From: Methylocystis bryophila
Lineage (GTDB): Bacteria; Pseudomonadota; Alphaproteobacteria; Rhizobiales; Beijerinckiaceae
DNA length: 64,000 nucleotides
NCBI RefSeq assembly: GCF_027925445.1
Contig: NZ_AP027149.1
Span: 3,112,501-3,176,500, forward strand
Direction of reading: 5' to 3'
Position 1 is the first letter of the stretch, and each line of letters starts with the position of its first letter. The notes beneath the pieces were generated by a model that had not been told where the DNA came from, made no database searches, and saw nothing but the letters and a program-made list of their open reading frames with translations. Made by a program: the position numbers and the translations under genes. Below are positions 30,772-39,441 of the stretch, piece after piece.

Positions 30772-31395
30772 TTGAAGACGAAATGGACAAATCCGAAGGC
30801 GCTACTCCTGCTCGCCGCCTTTGCGGGGGTTCTGTCGCTTTTTGGCGCAGCGTCCTCGGCCCACGCCGCCAACCTCATTCAAAACGGCGATTTCGCTTCG
30901 GGCGACATTCTCCCCGGTTGGACCGAAAGCGGCGACATGAGCGCCACCCAGGTCAACACCTCCATTCCCGGATTGGGCACGAGCCCACCCTCCGGCCTGG
31001 TCTACCTGCTGAGCGCCGGCTCGCCCGAGAACACCTACCTCACCCAGAGCTTCAGCGACGTTGCCGGCCAGCGCTATAACGCATCCGCCCTGCTTGCCGC
31101 TTTTGGCGATAACCCCTCCTTTTTCGGGCTGAGCGTCACGCAAACAGGCACGTCGAACCTGCTGGGCTCCGTCTCGCTGACCAATCCCGACACCGGCGGC
31201 GCGTGGACGCCGGAATCCTTCAGCTTCATCGGCACGGGCAATGACACGCTCACGCTGACCACCGCCGATGCGGTGTGGTATCTCGGCGTGGCTGGCGTCT
31301 CCGTCACAGCCCCGGGTCCCATTCCGGGCGCCGGCGTCGCGGGGCTCGCCGCATTAACCTTTTTTGGCCTCTATGCGAGGCAGCGCCGCGCCTGA
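30772..31395 (+). CDS. PEP-CTERM-like exported protein, predicted exosortase substrate
   Basis: 207 residues. Signal peptide to about residue 33 (AHAAN). A beta-rich domain starts LIQNGDFASGDILPGW, the common opening of PEP-CTERM proteins with a carbohydrate-binding-like jelly roll. The tail is APGPIPGAGVAGL, a hydrophobic helix and ARQRRA: motif, helix and basic end. The TTG start at 30772 has an ideal AGAAGGA site and is chosen over ATG 30730, which has none. Probable substrate of the exosortase at 27617. Confidence 0.8.
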   Translation: MKTKWTNPKALLLLAAFAGVLSLFGAASSAHAANLIQNGDFASGDILPGWTESGDMSATQVNTSIPGLGTSPPSGLVYLLSAGSPENTYLTQSFSDVAGQRYNASALLAAFGDNPSFFGLSVTQTGTSNLLGSVSLTNPDTGGAWTPESFSFIGTGNDTLTLTTADAVWYLGVAGVSVTAPGPIPGAGVAGLAALTFFGLYARQRRA

Positions 31396-31430
31396 GCCGC
31401 GCCGCAGTTCTCTCCCCTCTCACGCTTTCG

Positions 31431-31453
31431 GCCGCCGCCTTTTTGGGCGGCGG
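31431..31453 (+). terminator. GC-rich hairpin after the PEP-CTERM-like gene
   Basis: CCGCCGCC (31432-31439), a T-rich loop, GGCGGCGG (31446-31453): a perfect 8-bp stem 36 bases after the stop. There is no T-run on the 3' side, so intrinsic termination is uncertain. Confidence 0.4.
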
Positions 31454-31601
31454 TCGCATCGGCGCGCTTGTTTAAGCGGGCGCTTTCGCACAACATCGCC
31501 TCCTAATCCGGTCCGTGCGGCAAGACCGCGGGCGCAGCGCGCATTCCAAGCGCAAGGTCTATCGGTCTTTGCGGAACTCGCTCCAGCGGAGGCGCATTCG
31601 C

Positions 31602-32942
31602 ATGTTCGGCATACGCCTGCCTCGAATGGCGACGATATTTTTGGCTGGCGCCTTCCTCCTCATCGCAGGGCTCCTCGCCGCCATGTACCTTTGGTTGCCG
31701 AAGGCCACCCTCACAATCACGACCGGCCCGAACGGGGGCGTGGCGCAACGCTTCATCTCGGCCTTCATCGCCACCACGGAAGCCGCGCATCCGCGCATCC
31801 ATTTTGAAACCGTGAGCGTGCCGGATCTTGGCGCCAGCGCCAAGGCCCTGGAGGAGCGCAAGGTCAATATCGCCCTGGCGCGCAGCGATCTTCCGCCGCC
31901 CGTCAATGGCCAGACTCTCGTCATCCTGCGCCGAGACGTTATCGCCATCGTGCTGCCGCCGGGCTCGCCGATCGAGAACGTCGGGCAGCTCGCGGGCAAG
32001 ACAGTCGCTATTCCGACCAGCCCGGTTCAAAAGGAGAACTCGCACGCGCTGGATTTGATCTTGAGTTACTTCAACGTTTCGCCGGAGGCGGTGAAGCGCG
32101 TGTTTCTGGATCCATCGCAGATCGGCGCGGCGCTGCGCAGCAAGCGCGCGGCTGCCGTTCTGGCGGTTGGACCCATCGGCCCGGGTCAAGTCGTCGACAC
32201 TGTCGCGGCGGTGGCCAAGGCGACGAGAGGGACGCCCAGCATTCTCGACCTGGACGAAGCGGAAGCCATCGCAAAGAGGAACCCGGGATTCGAGGAAATC
32301 GACATTCCAAAGGGCGCCTTCAAAGGCAATCCGTCGATTCCCGACGACGACGCGAAAGGGGTGGCGGTCACCTATCGCTTTGTCGTTCCGACCACGATGC
32401 TGAATGCTGTCGCTGGCGCGCTGGCCCGCTCCATCTTGAAGACAAAAGCGAAGCTCGTGGAGCTGGCGCCGGCGGCGAACCAGATCGAGGCTCCGGATCC
32501 CGACGAAAAGAACCCCATACTGCCGATCCATCCGGGCGTCGCCGCTTACCTCGCGAGCGGAGACCAGAGCTTCTTCGATTCGTTCCAAACCTATTTCTAC
32601 TTCATCGGCATCCTCTTGAGCGTTGTCGGATCGGCGATCGCCCTCACGGCGGGGCTCTTCAGCAATCGGAAGCTACGAAGCGATCAGGAAAATATTTTTC
32701 GACTTCTCACCATTGGCAATGAAGCCTTGACGGCGAGCTCTTCGGAGCTCGACGCGCTTCAGCAGGAATTCAGGACGATCCTCGAAAGCTGCGTCGGGAA
32801 TCTTGCCGAGGGTTCGACCGAGGCGGGGCAAGCCGCAGTGTCCTTGGCCGTAGACCACGCCCGACACTCAATCTCGCAGCGAAGGGCGGCGTTGGGGAGG
32901 ACATCAGAGCCAAGGGACCTCGACACGGGTCCTGCAGGCTGA
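31602..32942 (+). CDS. TAXI family TRAP-type solute receptor with membrane anchors
   Basis: 446 residues. One N-terminal helix (about 13-33), then a TAXI-type periplasmic binding domain that starts LTITTGPNGGVAQRFISAF. It has the segments ARSDLPPP, VAIPTSPVQKENSHALDLIL and a second helix near residues 330-352, followed by a cytoplasmic coiled tail. Classical receptors of this family are soluble and work with a fused permease, but no permease gene is adjacent. Two membrane helices plus a C-terminal tail suggest a sensor-like use. GGAGG precedes the ATG at 31602. Confidence 0.75.
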   Translation: MFGIRLPRMATIFLAGAFLLIAGLLAAMYLWLPKATLTITTGPNGGVAQRFISAFIATTEAAHPRIHFETVSVPDLGASAKALEERKVNIALARSDLPPPVNGQTLVILRRDVIAIVLPPGSPIENVGQLAGKTVAIPTSPVQKENSHALDLILSYFNVSPEAVKRVFLDPSQIGAALRSKRAAAVLAVGPIGPGQVVDTVAAVAKATRGTPSILDLDEAEAIAKRNPGFEEIDIPKGAFKGNPSIPDDDAKGVAVTYRFVVPTTMLNAVAGALARSILKTKAKLVELAPAANQIEAPDPDEKNPILPIHPGVAAYLASGDQSFFDSFQTYFYFIGILLSVVGSAIALTAGLFSNRKLRSDQENIFRLLTIGNEALTASSSELDALQQEFRTILESCVGNLAEGSTEAGQAAVSLAVDHARHSISQRRAALGRTSEPRDLDTGPAG

Positions 32943-33012
32943 ACTCTTCGCGCTTCGCGGCAGCCTTTCGCCTCTGCCCCAACGCCGCCGCAATAGCTTG
33001 CCACTCTCCAGA

Positions 33013-33060
33013 TCACGCTGTGTTTGTGCCGAATCGCTTGAATGCGGCGTGATCTAGGAG
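33013..33060. repeat. Module C fragment of the dispersed repeat
   Basis: GAATCGCTTGAATGCGGCGTGATCTAG-type fragment (key bases GCGGCGTGATCTAG at about 33042-33056). It matches the C modules at 6431 and 17672. It supplies the AGGAG ribosome site of the next gene. Confidence 0.55.
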
Positions 33061-33062
33061 CG

Positions 33063-33755
33063 ATGATGATGATCAGCCGCTGCGCACGGCAGTCTCTATC
33101 GACAGTCGCGCTCGTCGGAGCGCTCGGCGCTTTCGCAGCGCAAGGGCCAGCCCGCGCGCAAGCCTTCGGCTATCCCCCCTACGGCGGCCCGCCCCCCTAT
33201 GGCGGTTATGACGACTATGGGCCGCCGCCGGGCTACGGCGCCCCGCGCGGCTACTATGATCAGGGCCCGCGCTATTACGGACCCCGCCGGCGCGCCGGCG
33301 CTCCCTTCGCCTCACGGCGAGCGATCGCGGGCCTGCTGGAGGACCGCGGTCTCCGCCTCGAAGGGCCGCTCGATTTCGAAGGGCCGAATATCGTCGCTAT
33401 CGGCGTCGAGCCCGACGGCCGCGCGCGCCGCTTGGTCATCGACCCCTACCAGGGAGCGGTGCTCGCCGTGCGGCCTCTGCCGCGCCACCTCGCCGGACCC
33501 GGAAGGGACGGCCCTGACGATCAGCCGGTCTGGCGCGACGACCCCCAGACGACAGGCTCGATCTCGCATGGCGCCAACTCGCACGGCGCCAAGACGGCGG
33601 CCCATCCGGCGATCGCGGAGGCGCATGGATCGGCGCCGCTGGAGAAGCGCAAGCCCGCCGAGCAGACGGCAGCCGCGCCTGCAGCTGCCGTTCCCGAGGC
33701 CAAGGCCGCGCCGACCGGCGAGCTCGAGGCGCCTCTCCCGCCCAGCGGCGGCTAA
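33063..33755 (+). CDS. Exported Pro/Tyr/Gly-rich hypothetical protein
   Basis: 230 residues. A signal peptide ends near GPARAQA. A segment rich in PPYGG and GYG follows (about 35-80), then a folded core (about 82-145: RAIAGLLEDRGLRLEGPL ... RRLVIDPYQGAVLAVRPL) and an Ala/Pro-rich disordered tail. Proteins of this layout are common in Rhizobiales, with no assigned role. Three consecutive ATG codons (33063, 33066, 33069) follow AGGAG. Confidence 0.7.
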   Translation: MMMISRCARQSLSTVALVGALGAFAAQGPARAQAFGYPPYGGPPPYGGYDDYGPPPGYGAPRGYYDQGPRYYGPRRRAGAPFASRRAIAGLLEDRGLRLEGPLDFEGPNIVAIGVEPDGRARRLVIDPYQGAVLAVRPLPRHLAGPGRDGPDDQPVWRDDPQTTGSISHGANSHGAKTAAHPAIAEAHGSAPLEKRKPAEQTAAAPAAAVPEAKAAPTGELEAPLPPSGG

Positions 33756-33789
33756 GCGCGCTCTCCAGCCCTCCCTGCCAGCGACCCGC

Positions 33790-35076
33790 TCAGCTCAATC
33801 CCTGGGGCTTGCCGACGACGGCGACGAGCAGACTGCCGTCGCCGAGCAGCCGCTTCGCCACGGCGCGCGCGTGGTCGAGCGTCACCGCCTCGATCTTCTC
33901 GTTGCGCGTATCCAGATAGCTCGGCTCGTCGCCATCAAGTTGCAGGCGCACGAGTTGACTGGCGATCTTGGTCGAGGTGTCGAAGCGCAAGGCGTAAGAG
34001 CCGATGAGATATTTCTTGGCCTTGTCGAGCTCCTCAGGGGTCGGGCCTTCGGCTGCTAATCGGCGGCACTCCTCCTCGATGACGCCGAGCGTCTCGCCGG
34101 CCCTCTCGTTCTTCGTCGCGGCGGCGCCGAACATCGCCGCCGTATGGCGGTAGTCCTGAAGGTGCGAATAGACCGAATAGGCGAGGCCGCGCTTCTCGCG
34201 CACCTCGGTGAAGAGCCTCGAGGAGAACACCCCGCCGCCCAGAACATGGTTCACGACGACGGCCGCGAAGTAATCCGGATCCGCCTTGGCGACGCCGCCG
34301 CGCCCGAAGCGGAAGGTCGACTGGGGCACGTCGAGCTCGATCACCCGGCGCTCGCCGACGTTCGCCACGGCGACTTCGGGAGTCGGCTCGAGCTGCGGTG
34401 ACTGCGGCCAGGCGCCAAACACGGCGTCGAGCTTTCTTGCGAGCGTCGCAGCGTCGATCGCGCCGACCACCGCGATCTTCACATTGTCACGAGCGAAGAG
34501 CTTTCCGCGCAAGGCTTCGATGTCGTCTCGCTCCAGGCGCTCCAATGTTTCGAGATCGCCACGAAGCGGCCGGCCATAAGCGTGGCCGGGAAAAGCCGCC
34601 TCGCGGAAGGCCTTCCCGACCATTGCGTCGGGGTCGTTCGCCTCGCGCCTGATGCTCGCGGCGAGCTGCCCGCGCACGCGCGCGACCGCCTCCGCCTCGA
34701 AGCGCGGCTCGTTGAGCGAGAAGCCGAAGAGCTCGAAACCTTCGTCGAGCGTGCGCGTCAGCGACTGAAAATGCCCCGAGAGATGATCGCGATCGGCCCC
34801 GAAACCCAAGTGAATCGCCAAGTCCTCGACCTTCCGGTGGAAGGCGCGCGAATCATAAGGACCGGCGCCCTCGTCGAGAAGGCCGGCGAGCAGCGAGGCG
34901 AGACCGCCTTTGCCTTGCGGGTCCTGCGAGGCGCCGCCGCCGACGGCGAATTCCAGCGCCACGAGAGGAACGGCGTAGCTCTCGACGAGCCAGGCCTCCA
35001 CGCCGCAGGCGGCCTTGACCCGCTGAACGGTTTCCGCGCGCGAGCTCTGGCGCGGTAGAGAGAGGCGCGCCGTCAT
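33790..35076 (-). CDS. M16 family peptidase homologue, non-catalytic partner
   Basis: 428 residues with the two-domain M16 fold (SYAVPLVALEFAVGGGA; GLAYSVYSHLQDY). The zinc motif HxxEH is absent: the equivalent position reads GLASLLAGLLDEG. M16B enzymes often work as heterodimers of a catalytic and a non-catalytic subunit encoded side by side, as here. ATG at 35076 with AAGGTG upstream, 43 bases after its partner. Confidence 0.88.
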   Translation of the reverse strand: MTARLSLPRQSSRAETVQRVKAACGVEAWLVESYAVPLVALEFAVGGGASQDPQGKGGLASLLAGLLDEGAGPYDSRAFHRKVEDLAIHLGFGADRDHLSGHFQSLTRTLDEGFELFGFSLNEPRFEAEAVARVRGQLAASIRREANDPDAMVGKAFREAAFPGHAYGRPLRGDLETLERLERDDIEALRGKLFARDNVKIAVVGAIDAATLARKLDAVFGAWPQSPQLEPTPEVAVANVGERRVIELDVPQSTFRFGRGGVAKADPDYFAAVVVNHVLGGGVFSSRLFTEVREKRGLAYSVYSHLQDYRHTAAMFGAAATKNERAGETLGVIEEECRRLAAEGPTPEELDKAKKYLIGSYALRFDTSTKIASQLVRLQLDGDEPSYLDTRNEKIEAVTLDHARAVAKRLLGDGSLLVAVVGKPQGLS

Positions 35077-35119
35077 CGGCCAACACCTTGCGCGCGATCG
35101 TGAAGTGAAGTCGCCCTGA

Positions 35120-36451
35120 TCATGCGGACTCCTCCGTGGGCAGGAGATAGCCCGTGACGGAGCGCCGCTTATCCAGCCATTTGGCCGCGGCGGCGCGAAG
35201 GGCGCTCGCGGGAACCGCATCGATGCGGTCGCTCCAGCTCTCGACGTCGGCGACGGACAGTCCCGTGGCGAGCGCCTCGCCATACCAGCGCGCGAGCGAG
35301 ACCTGGCTGTCCTGCGCATAGACCGCGTCGGCGATCATGCGCGTTTTGGCGCGCCGCAGCTCGTCCTCGGAAACGTCCCGCTCCAGGAACCGCGCCAGCT
35401 CCCGATCGAAGGCGGCGTCCAGCGCAGCAGGCTCGACTCCCTCGGCTGGCGTGGCGAAGAGATAGAAGCGCGTGTCGTCGAGCGCCGAGCCCATGTAATA
35501 GGCGCCGACGGAAACGGCGAGCTTCTCGTCCTCGACGATGCGCTCATAAAGGACGCTCGCCGGACCGCCGCCAAGGACATGCGCGAGAAGCTCCAGCGCC
35601 TCGGCCTCCCCCGGCGCGGCGGTCGCATAGGAGGGCGTGACGAAGATGCGCTCATACGCCGCCTGCTCGACCTTGTCGTCCGTGAGCGAGACGAGGCGCT
35701 CCGCGCGGGGCGGCGGCTCCTGAGGACGGCGGCGGCGAGGCGCGGCTTCACGGGCGGGGATGCGGCCGTAGGATTCCTCTGCAAGGCGGCGAACGTCCTC
35801 GGGGGAGACGTCGCCCGCGACGATGAGGATCGCGTTCTCTGGCGTGTAGAAGCGCCGGTAATAGGCGAGCGCGTCGTCGCGCGAGAGATCCTCGATCTCG
35901 TGAGTCCAGCCGATGATCGGCGCGCCGTAAGGATGGCGGGCGAAAAGCGCCGACTGCAGCGCCTCGTCGAGCTGCGCCGCTGGATCGTTCTCGACGCGCA
36001 TGCGACGCTCCTCGAGGACCACCTCGCGCTCGGGATCGACCACTTCGTCGCTGAGCACGAGATTGGTCATGCGGTCGGATTCGAACCGCATCAGAGTCTC
36101 GAGGTGGTCCCTGCCAATGCGCTGGAAATAGGCCGTGTAATCATAGCTCGTGAAGGCGTTCTCCTGCCCGCCCAGATCGGAGACGAGATTGGAGAACTCG
36201 CCCTTGCTGTGCTCCTTCGTGCCCTTGAACATCAGGTGCTCGAGGAAATGCGCAATGCCGGATTTTCCCACCGGATCGTCGGCCGAGCCGTTTTTGTACC
36301 AGACCATATGCGTGACAACCGGCGTGCGACGATCTTCGATCGTCACGACCTCCATGCCGTTGGCAAGCGTGCAATGATCGACCTTGGCCTTGCCGCCGCC
36401 AGCGGAAGGGGACGGCTGAGCCGGATTGAGATGAGATTGGACTTGAGGCAT
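35120..36451 (-). CDS. M16 family zinc metallopeptidase, catalytic subunit
   Basis: 443 residues. Zinc/catalytic motif HFLEH (His68, Glu71, His72) in GIAHFLEHLMFKGT, with a downstream acidic ligand in the NDPAAQLDEAL region. The second M16 domain contains ERIFVTPSY and LAHVLGGGPASVLYERI. It degrades peptides and, in related bacteria, processes exported or misfolded proteins. Probably forms a heterodimer with the product of the next gene. Confidence 0.92.
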   Translation of the reverse strand: MPQVQSHLNPAQPSPSAGGGKAKVDHCTLANGMEVVTIEDRRTPVVTHMVWYKNGSADDPVGKSGIAHFLEHLMFKGTKEHSKGEFSNLVSDLGGQENAFTSYDYTAYFQRIGRDHLETLMRFESDRMTNLVLSDEVVDPEREVVLEERRMRVENDPAAQLDEALQSALFARHPYGAPIIGWTHEIEDLSRDDALAYYRRFYTPENAILIVAGDVSPEDVRRLAEESYGRIPAREAAPRRRRPQEPPPRAERLVSLTDDKVEQAAYERIFVTPSYATAAPGEAEALELLAHVLGGGPASVLYERIVEDEKLAVSVGAYYMGSALDDTRFYLFATPAEGVEPAALDAAFDRELARFLERDVSEDELRRAKTRMIADAVYAQDSQVSLARWYGEALATGLSVADVESWSDRIDAVPASALRAAAAKWLDKRRSVTGYLLPTEESA

Positions 36452-36880
36452 CGGCCCTTGAACTTTCCTCGGCGCGGCGCCGAAGGCTGGAGAGGAGGGT
36501 GCGCTTTTCTTGCAATATAAGCGCCAATTCGGCGCTTGTCAGGGCCGGCGACCGAGCCGACGGTCGGAGGCGGAAGCGGAACGATTCGGGCGACGCGGCG
36601 CGGCGTTCCTTCGGCCGAATCGTCCCCTAGATCACGACGCGTATGAGGGGAATCGCTCAAACGCTGATAACGTGATCGATTCCAAAGTTTTAGAGCGCGA
36701 TTCGCGCGAAAAAACCGGTTCCCGCTTTCTCGCATCGCGCTCCAGAGCATGTCCCGGAAAAGTGCGACCTCATCGCTCGAACGATTCCGTACGAGCGGGA
36801 AACGCGCTTGACACCCCGCGCGCCGCTGACTCCGTCAGCGCGACGAGCGACCTGTCAGGACGGCGCTTGCTGGGGGGATG
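36452..36880. other. Repeat-bearing gap upstream of the M16 genes
   Basis: 429 bases. The middle is repeat copy 3 (36628-36808). The first 60 bases should hold the promoter of the minus-strand M16 pair. No gene visible. Confidence 0.4.
36628..36808. repeat. Composite palindromic repeat, copy 3
   Basis: Module C-like (CTAGATCACGACG at 36628), module D-like (TTAGAGCGCGATTCGCG at 36690 with AATCGCGC-type return), a truncated module A (AGAGCATGTCCCGGAAAAGT at 36744) and module B (CGCTCGAACGATTCCGTACG, then GCGGGAAACGCGC to 36808). Confidence 0.7.
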
Positions 36881-37438
36881 TTATCGCGCGGCGCGACTGG
36901 ACGGGTCGGCTGCGACGATCGGCCGCCCGACGTGACCGAGGTTTTTGGTCTTTATGTCGCGTTCGATCGCGGCAAGGACAGTGCGTGTCCCGCGGCTCAG
37001 ATCGCGCGTTTCGGCAAGCGTGCGAAAATCGGAGATGGCGTGCGGGCAAGCCCCTCGCCCTTCGAAAACGCGCACGCCCTCGTCAGTCACGACGACGTCG
37101 CCGTATCGCAGCGTCGCATCGCGCATCAAAGCCTGGGTGGAGTCGATGGTTTTGGATGAATTATTGGCCAGCGGGCAGAATTGCCCGCCTTTCGGCCGCG
37201 CTCCCTCCGACACGGAGACGAGCTTCGCGGGCGTGGGCGTGGCCATGCGCCGAGCGTGGTGCGCGCGCGGGCGTCCCCAATGCCTCGGCGAAGCGCTCTG
37301 CATCTCCGCTCCGCCGAAAATATCCTCGAAGAACCCGGCTTCAGCGGGTCCGCAAAGCATGGGGAGCGCCGCTGCGAGGACCAGCATCCGGCTCGCCCGC
37401 GACGCTGCTTGGAACAAGAAAAAACGAGGGACTGGCAT
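36881..37438 (-). CDS. Exported hypothetical protein
   Basis: 185 residues. A signal peptide (ending around GPAEA) is followed by a low-complexity linker and a conserved-looking core: FCPLANNSSKTIDSTQALMRD, GDVVVTDEGVRVFEG and ACPHAISDF. The two Cys in the core could pair. It follows no obvious operon partner. No family name recognised, though the core composition looks like a real periplasmic domain. Confidence 0.65.
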   Translation of the reverse strand: MPVPRFFLFQAASRASRMLVLAAALPMLCGPAEAGFFEDIFGGAEMQSASPRHWGRPRAHHARRMATPTPAKLVSVSEGARPKGGQFCPLANNSSKTIDSTQALMRDATLRYGDVVVTDEGVRVFEGRGACPHAISDFRTLAETRDLSRGTRTVLAAIERDIKTKNLGHVGRPIVAADPSSRAAR

Positions 37439-37832
37439 GGTTTTTCAAAACCTCGAAGAAGGCCTGTGCATCGTCGCCTCGCCGACCGCTCTTACGCCCG
37501 ATTGAACGGTGGAGACAAATCGTCTCCCAGGCCCTCCAAAGGAGCGCTTGAGCTTGGCCCGCGCAGCGCTCTCCTCAACGCGAGGGAAGGCTTAAAGTTC
37601 CGAGCCTTGCGCGAGCGTTCACAGGAAACCTCGTTGCAGAACTGTTACGGCGGCCTGCTCGCCTTGCTTTCTCGGCCTCGCAGCCGCGCGGAAATCAAGC
37701 CCCGCGGATGAAAACGCCCCGACCGTAGCTTTGACGATCGGGGCCTCTTCGTTCTTCAGGAAGATCGACGGCGGGATGCGACTCGAGGCCGCATCCTCGA
37801 GCGCGTTTCCTCAAGCCCGTCCGTCGCGGCGA
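37439..37832. other. Gap between exported hypothetical and helicase genes
   Basis: 394 bases without a credible gene. It contains the terminator of the helicase gene at 37711-37744. The rest shows no recognised feature. Confidence 0.4.
37711..37744 (-). terminator. Rho-independent terminator of the DEAD-box helicase gene
   Basis: Read on the minus strand, GCCCCGATC pairs with GGTCGGGGC (8 of 9 bp) around a loop and is followed by GTTTTC. It lies about 90 bases past the helicase stop. Confidence 0.7.
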
Positions 37833-39155
37833 TCAACCGCCAAAGGCCGTGCGGCGCCCGCGAGATTTTTCCGCCCGCGCCGGACGCGCGCCGTTTGGGC
37901 GCGATCCATCGCGATGCTGACCCTCGCGGCTCGGCTGCGGCCGCCCATTGCGGTTGCCGCCGTCGCCTTTCGGCGCGCCGGCGTTGCGATTGCGAGGCGC
38001 CGGCTTCGCCTCCTCGTGGCGCGCCTCGGCGCTGCGTCGATCGGTGAAGGCCAAAGTCTGGCGCGTCAGTTTCTCGATCTGGCGCAGCAAGGGCCGCTCG
38101 CCATTGTCGCACAGCGATATGGCGCGACCCGACGCGCCGGCGCGCGCCGTGCGGCCAATGCGATGAACATAGGCTTCGGGCGTTTCCGGCAGCTCGTAAT
38201 TGACGACATGCGTCACGCCGTCCACGTCGATTCCCCGCGCGGCGATATCGGTCGCAACGAGAACGCGCGTGTGCCCGCGTCGAAAACCGTCGAGCGCGCG
38301 CAGGCGCTGATTCTGGCTCTTGTTGCCGTGAATAGCCTCGGCGCCGACGCCTGCCGCGCCCAAATGCTGCGCCACTCGATCAGCGCCGCGCTTGGTGCGC
38401 GTGAAGACGATGGCGCGCGCAACCTGCGCATCCGACATCAGTTCCACCAGGATGTCGCGTTTGGCCCCGCCGTCGACGAGGAACACATGCTGGTCGACGC
38501 GCTCGGCGGTCGTCGCGACCGGCGTGACGGAAACCTCGGCCGGCTCATGCAGCATGTCGGCCGCGAGTCCCGCGATCTCCTTCGGCATGGTGGCGGAGAA
38601 GAGCAGCGTCTGCCGCTCTCTCGGCAGCTTTGAGACGATTTGGCGAATCGGGAGGATGAAGCCGAGATCCAGCATGTGGTCGGCTTCGTCGAGCACCAGA
38701 ATTTGCGTCGCGGCGAGCTTCAGACGGCCGCTCGCGACGTGATCGAGCAGACGGCCGGGCGTCGCGACCAACACTTCGAGGCCGCGCGAAAGCATTTCGA
38801 CCTGCGGGCGGTGCGAGACGCCGCCGACGATGACGCCGACGCTCGGGCGCATGAATTGGCCATAAGCGCGGAAGCTGTCGGCGATCTGCGCCGCGAGTTC
38901 CCGCGTCGGCGCCAGGATGAGCGCGCGGGTCGTGAAGGGCGCGGGGCGGCGGCGATCTTCGAGAAGCCGGTTCAGAATCGGCAATGCGAAGGCCGCCGTC
39001 TTGCCCGTGCCCGTCTGAGCAATGCCGAGCAGATCGCGGCCCTGCATGAGATAGGGGATGGCCTGCGCCTGAATGGAGGTGGGCGTTTCATATCCTTCGT
39101 GCACGAGGGCGCGAAGCAGCGTCTCGGCGAGGCCGAGATCGGAAAATTTGGTCAC
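37833..39155 (-). CDS. rhlE: DEAD-box ATP-dependent RNA helicase, RhlE type
   Basis: 440 residues. Q motif region, Walker A AQTGTGKT, PTRELA, DEAD in VLDEADHML, SAT, and HRIGRTARAG near residue 335. The last 70 residues are a basic, disordered Arg/Gly/Pro-rich tail (RNGRPQPSREG) typical of RhlE/CsdA-like helicases acting on ribosome assembly or mRNA decay. ATG at 39155. A terminator follows the gene. Confidence 0.93.
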   Translation of the reverse strand: MTKFSDLGLAETLLRALVHEGYETPTSIQAQAIPYLMQGRDLLGIAQTGTGKTAAFALPILNRLLEDRRRPAPFTTRALILAPTRELAAQIADSFRAYGQFMRPSVGVIVGGVSHRPQVEMLSRGLEVLVATPGRLLDHVASGRLKLAATQILVLDEADHMLDLGFILPIRQIVSKLPRERQTLLFSATMPKEIAGLAADMLHEPAEVSVTPVATTAERVDQHVFLVDGGAKRDILVELMSDAQVARAIVFTRTKRGADRVAQHLGAAGVGAEAIHGNKSQNQRLRALDGFRRGHTRVLVATDIAARGIDVDGVTHVVNYELPETPEAYVHRIGRTARAGASGRAISLCDNGERPLLRQIEKLTRQTLAFTDRRSAEARHEEAKPAPRNRNAGAPKGDGGNRNGRPQPSREGQHRDGSRPNGARPARAEKSRGRRTAFGG

Positions 39156-39441
39156 GTAGCGTCTTTCATAGGCGGTCGCGGGCTCCCGCCTCGTCGAAAG
39201 GCGGAGTCCGTCGATCCGGGATCAGGGAGGCCGGCCCCGCGTATCGGGCCGTCAACTGAGGATAGGGAGGCTCGACAGCGGATCGGGCGGCCGAAAGCGG
39301 CAAGGTCCTGATCTACGCGGCTGGAGCGCCTCATGCTGCGACGCAGCAGCGCTTGGGTACAGCAATGCTGTGCTGAGGTCAATCGTCGGTTCGCGCCGCA
39401 GCGCGGCTTTGACAGGGCATACGCCAGAATTATCGCGGGGG

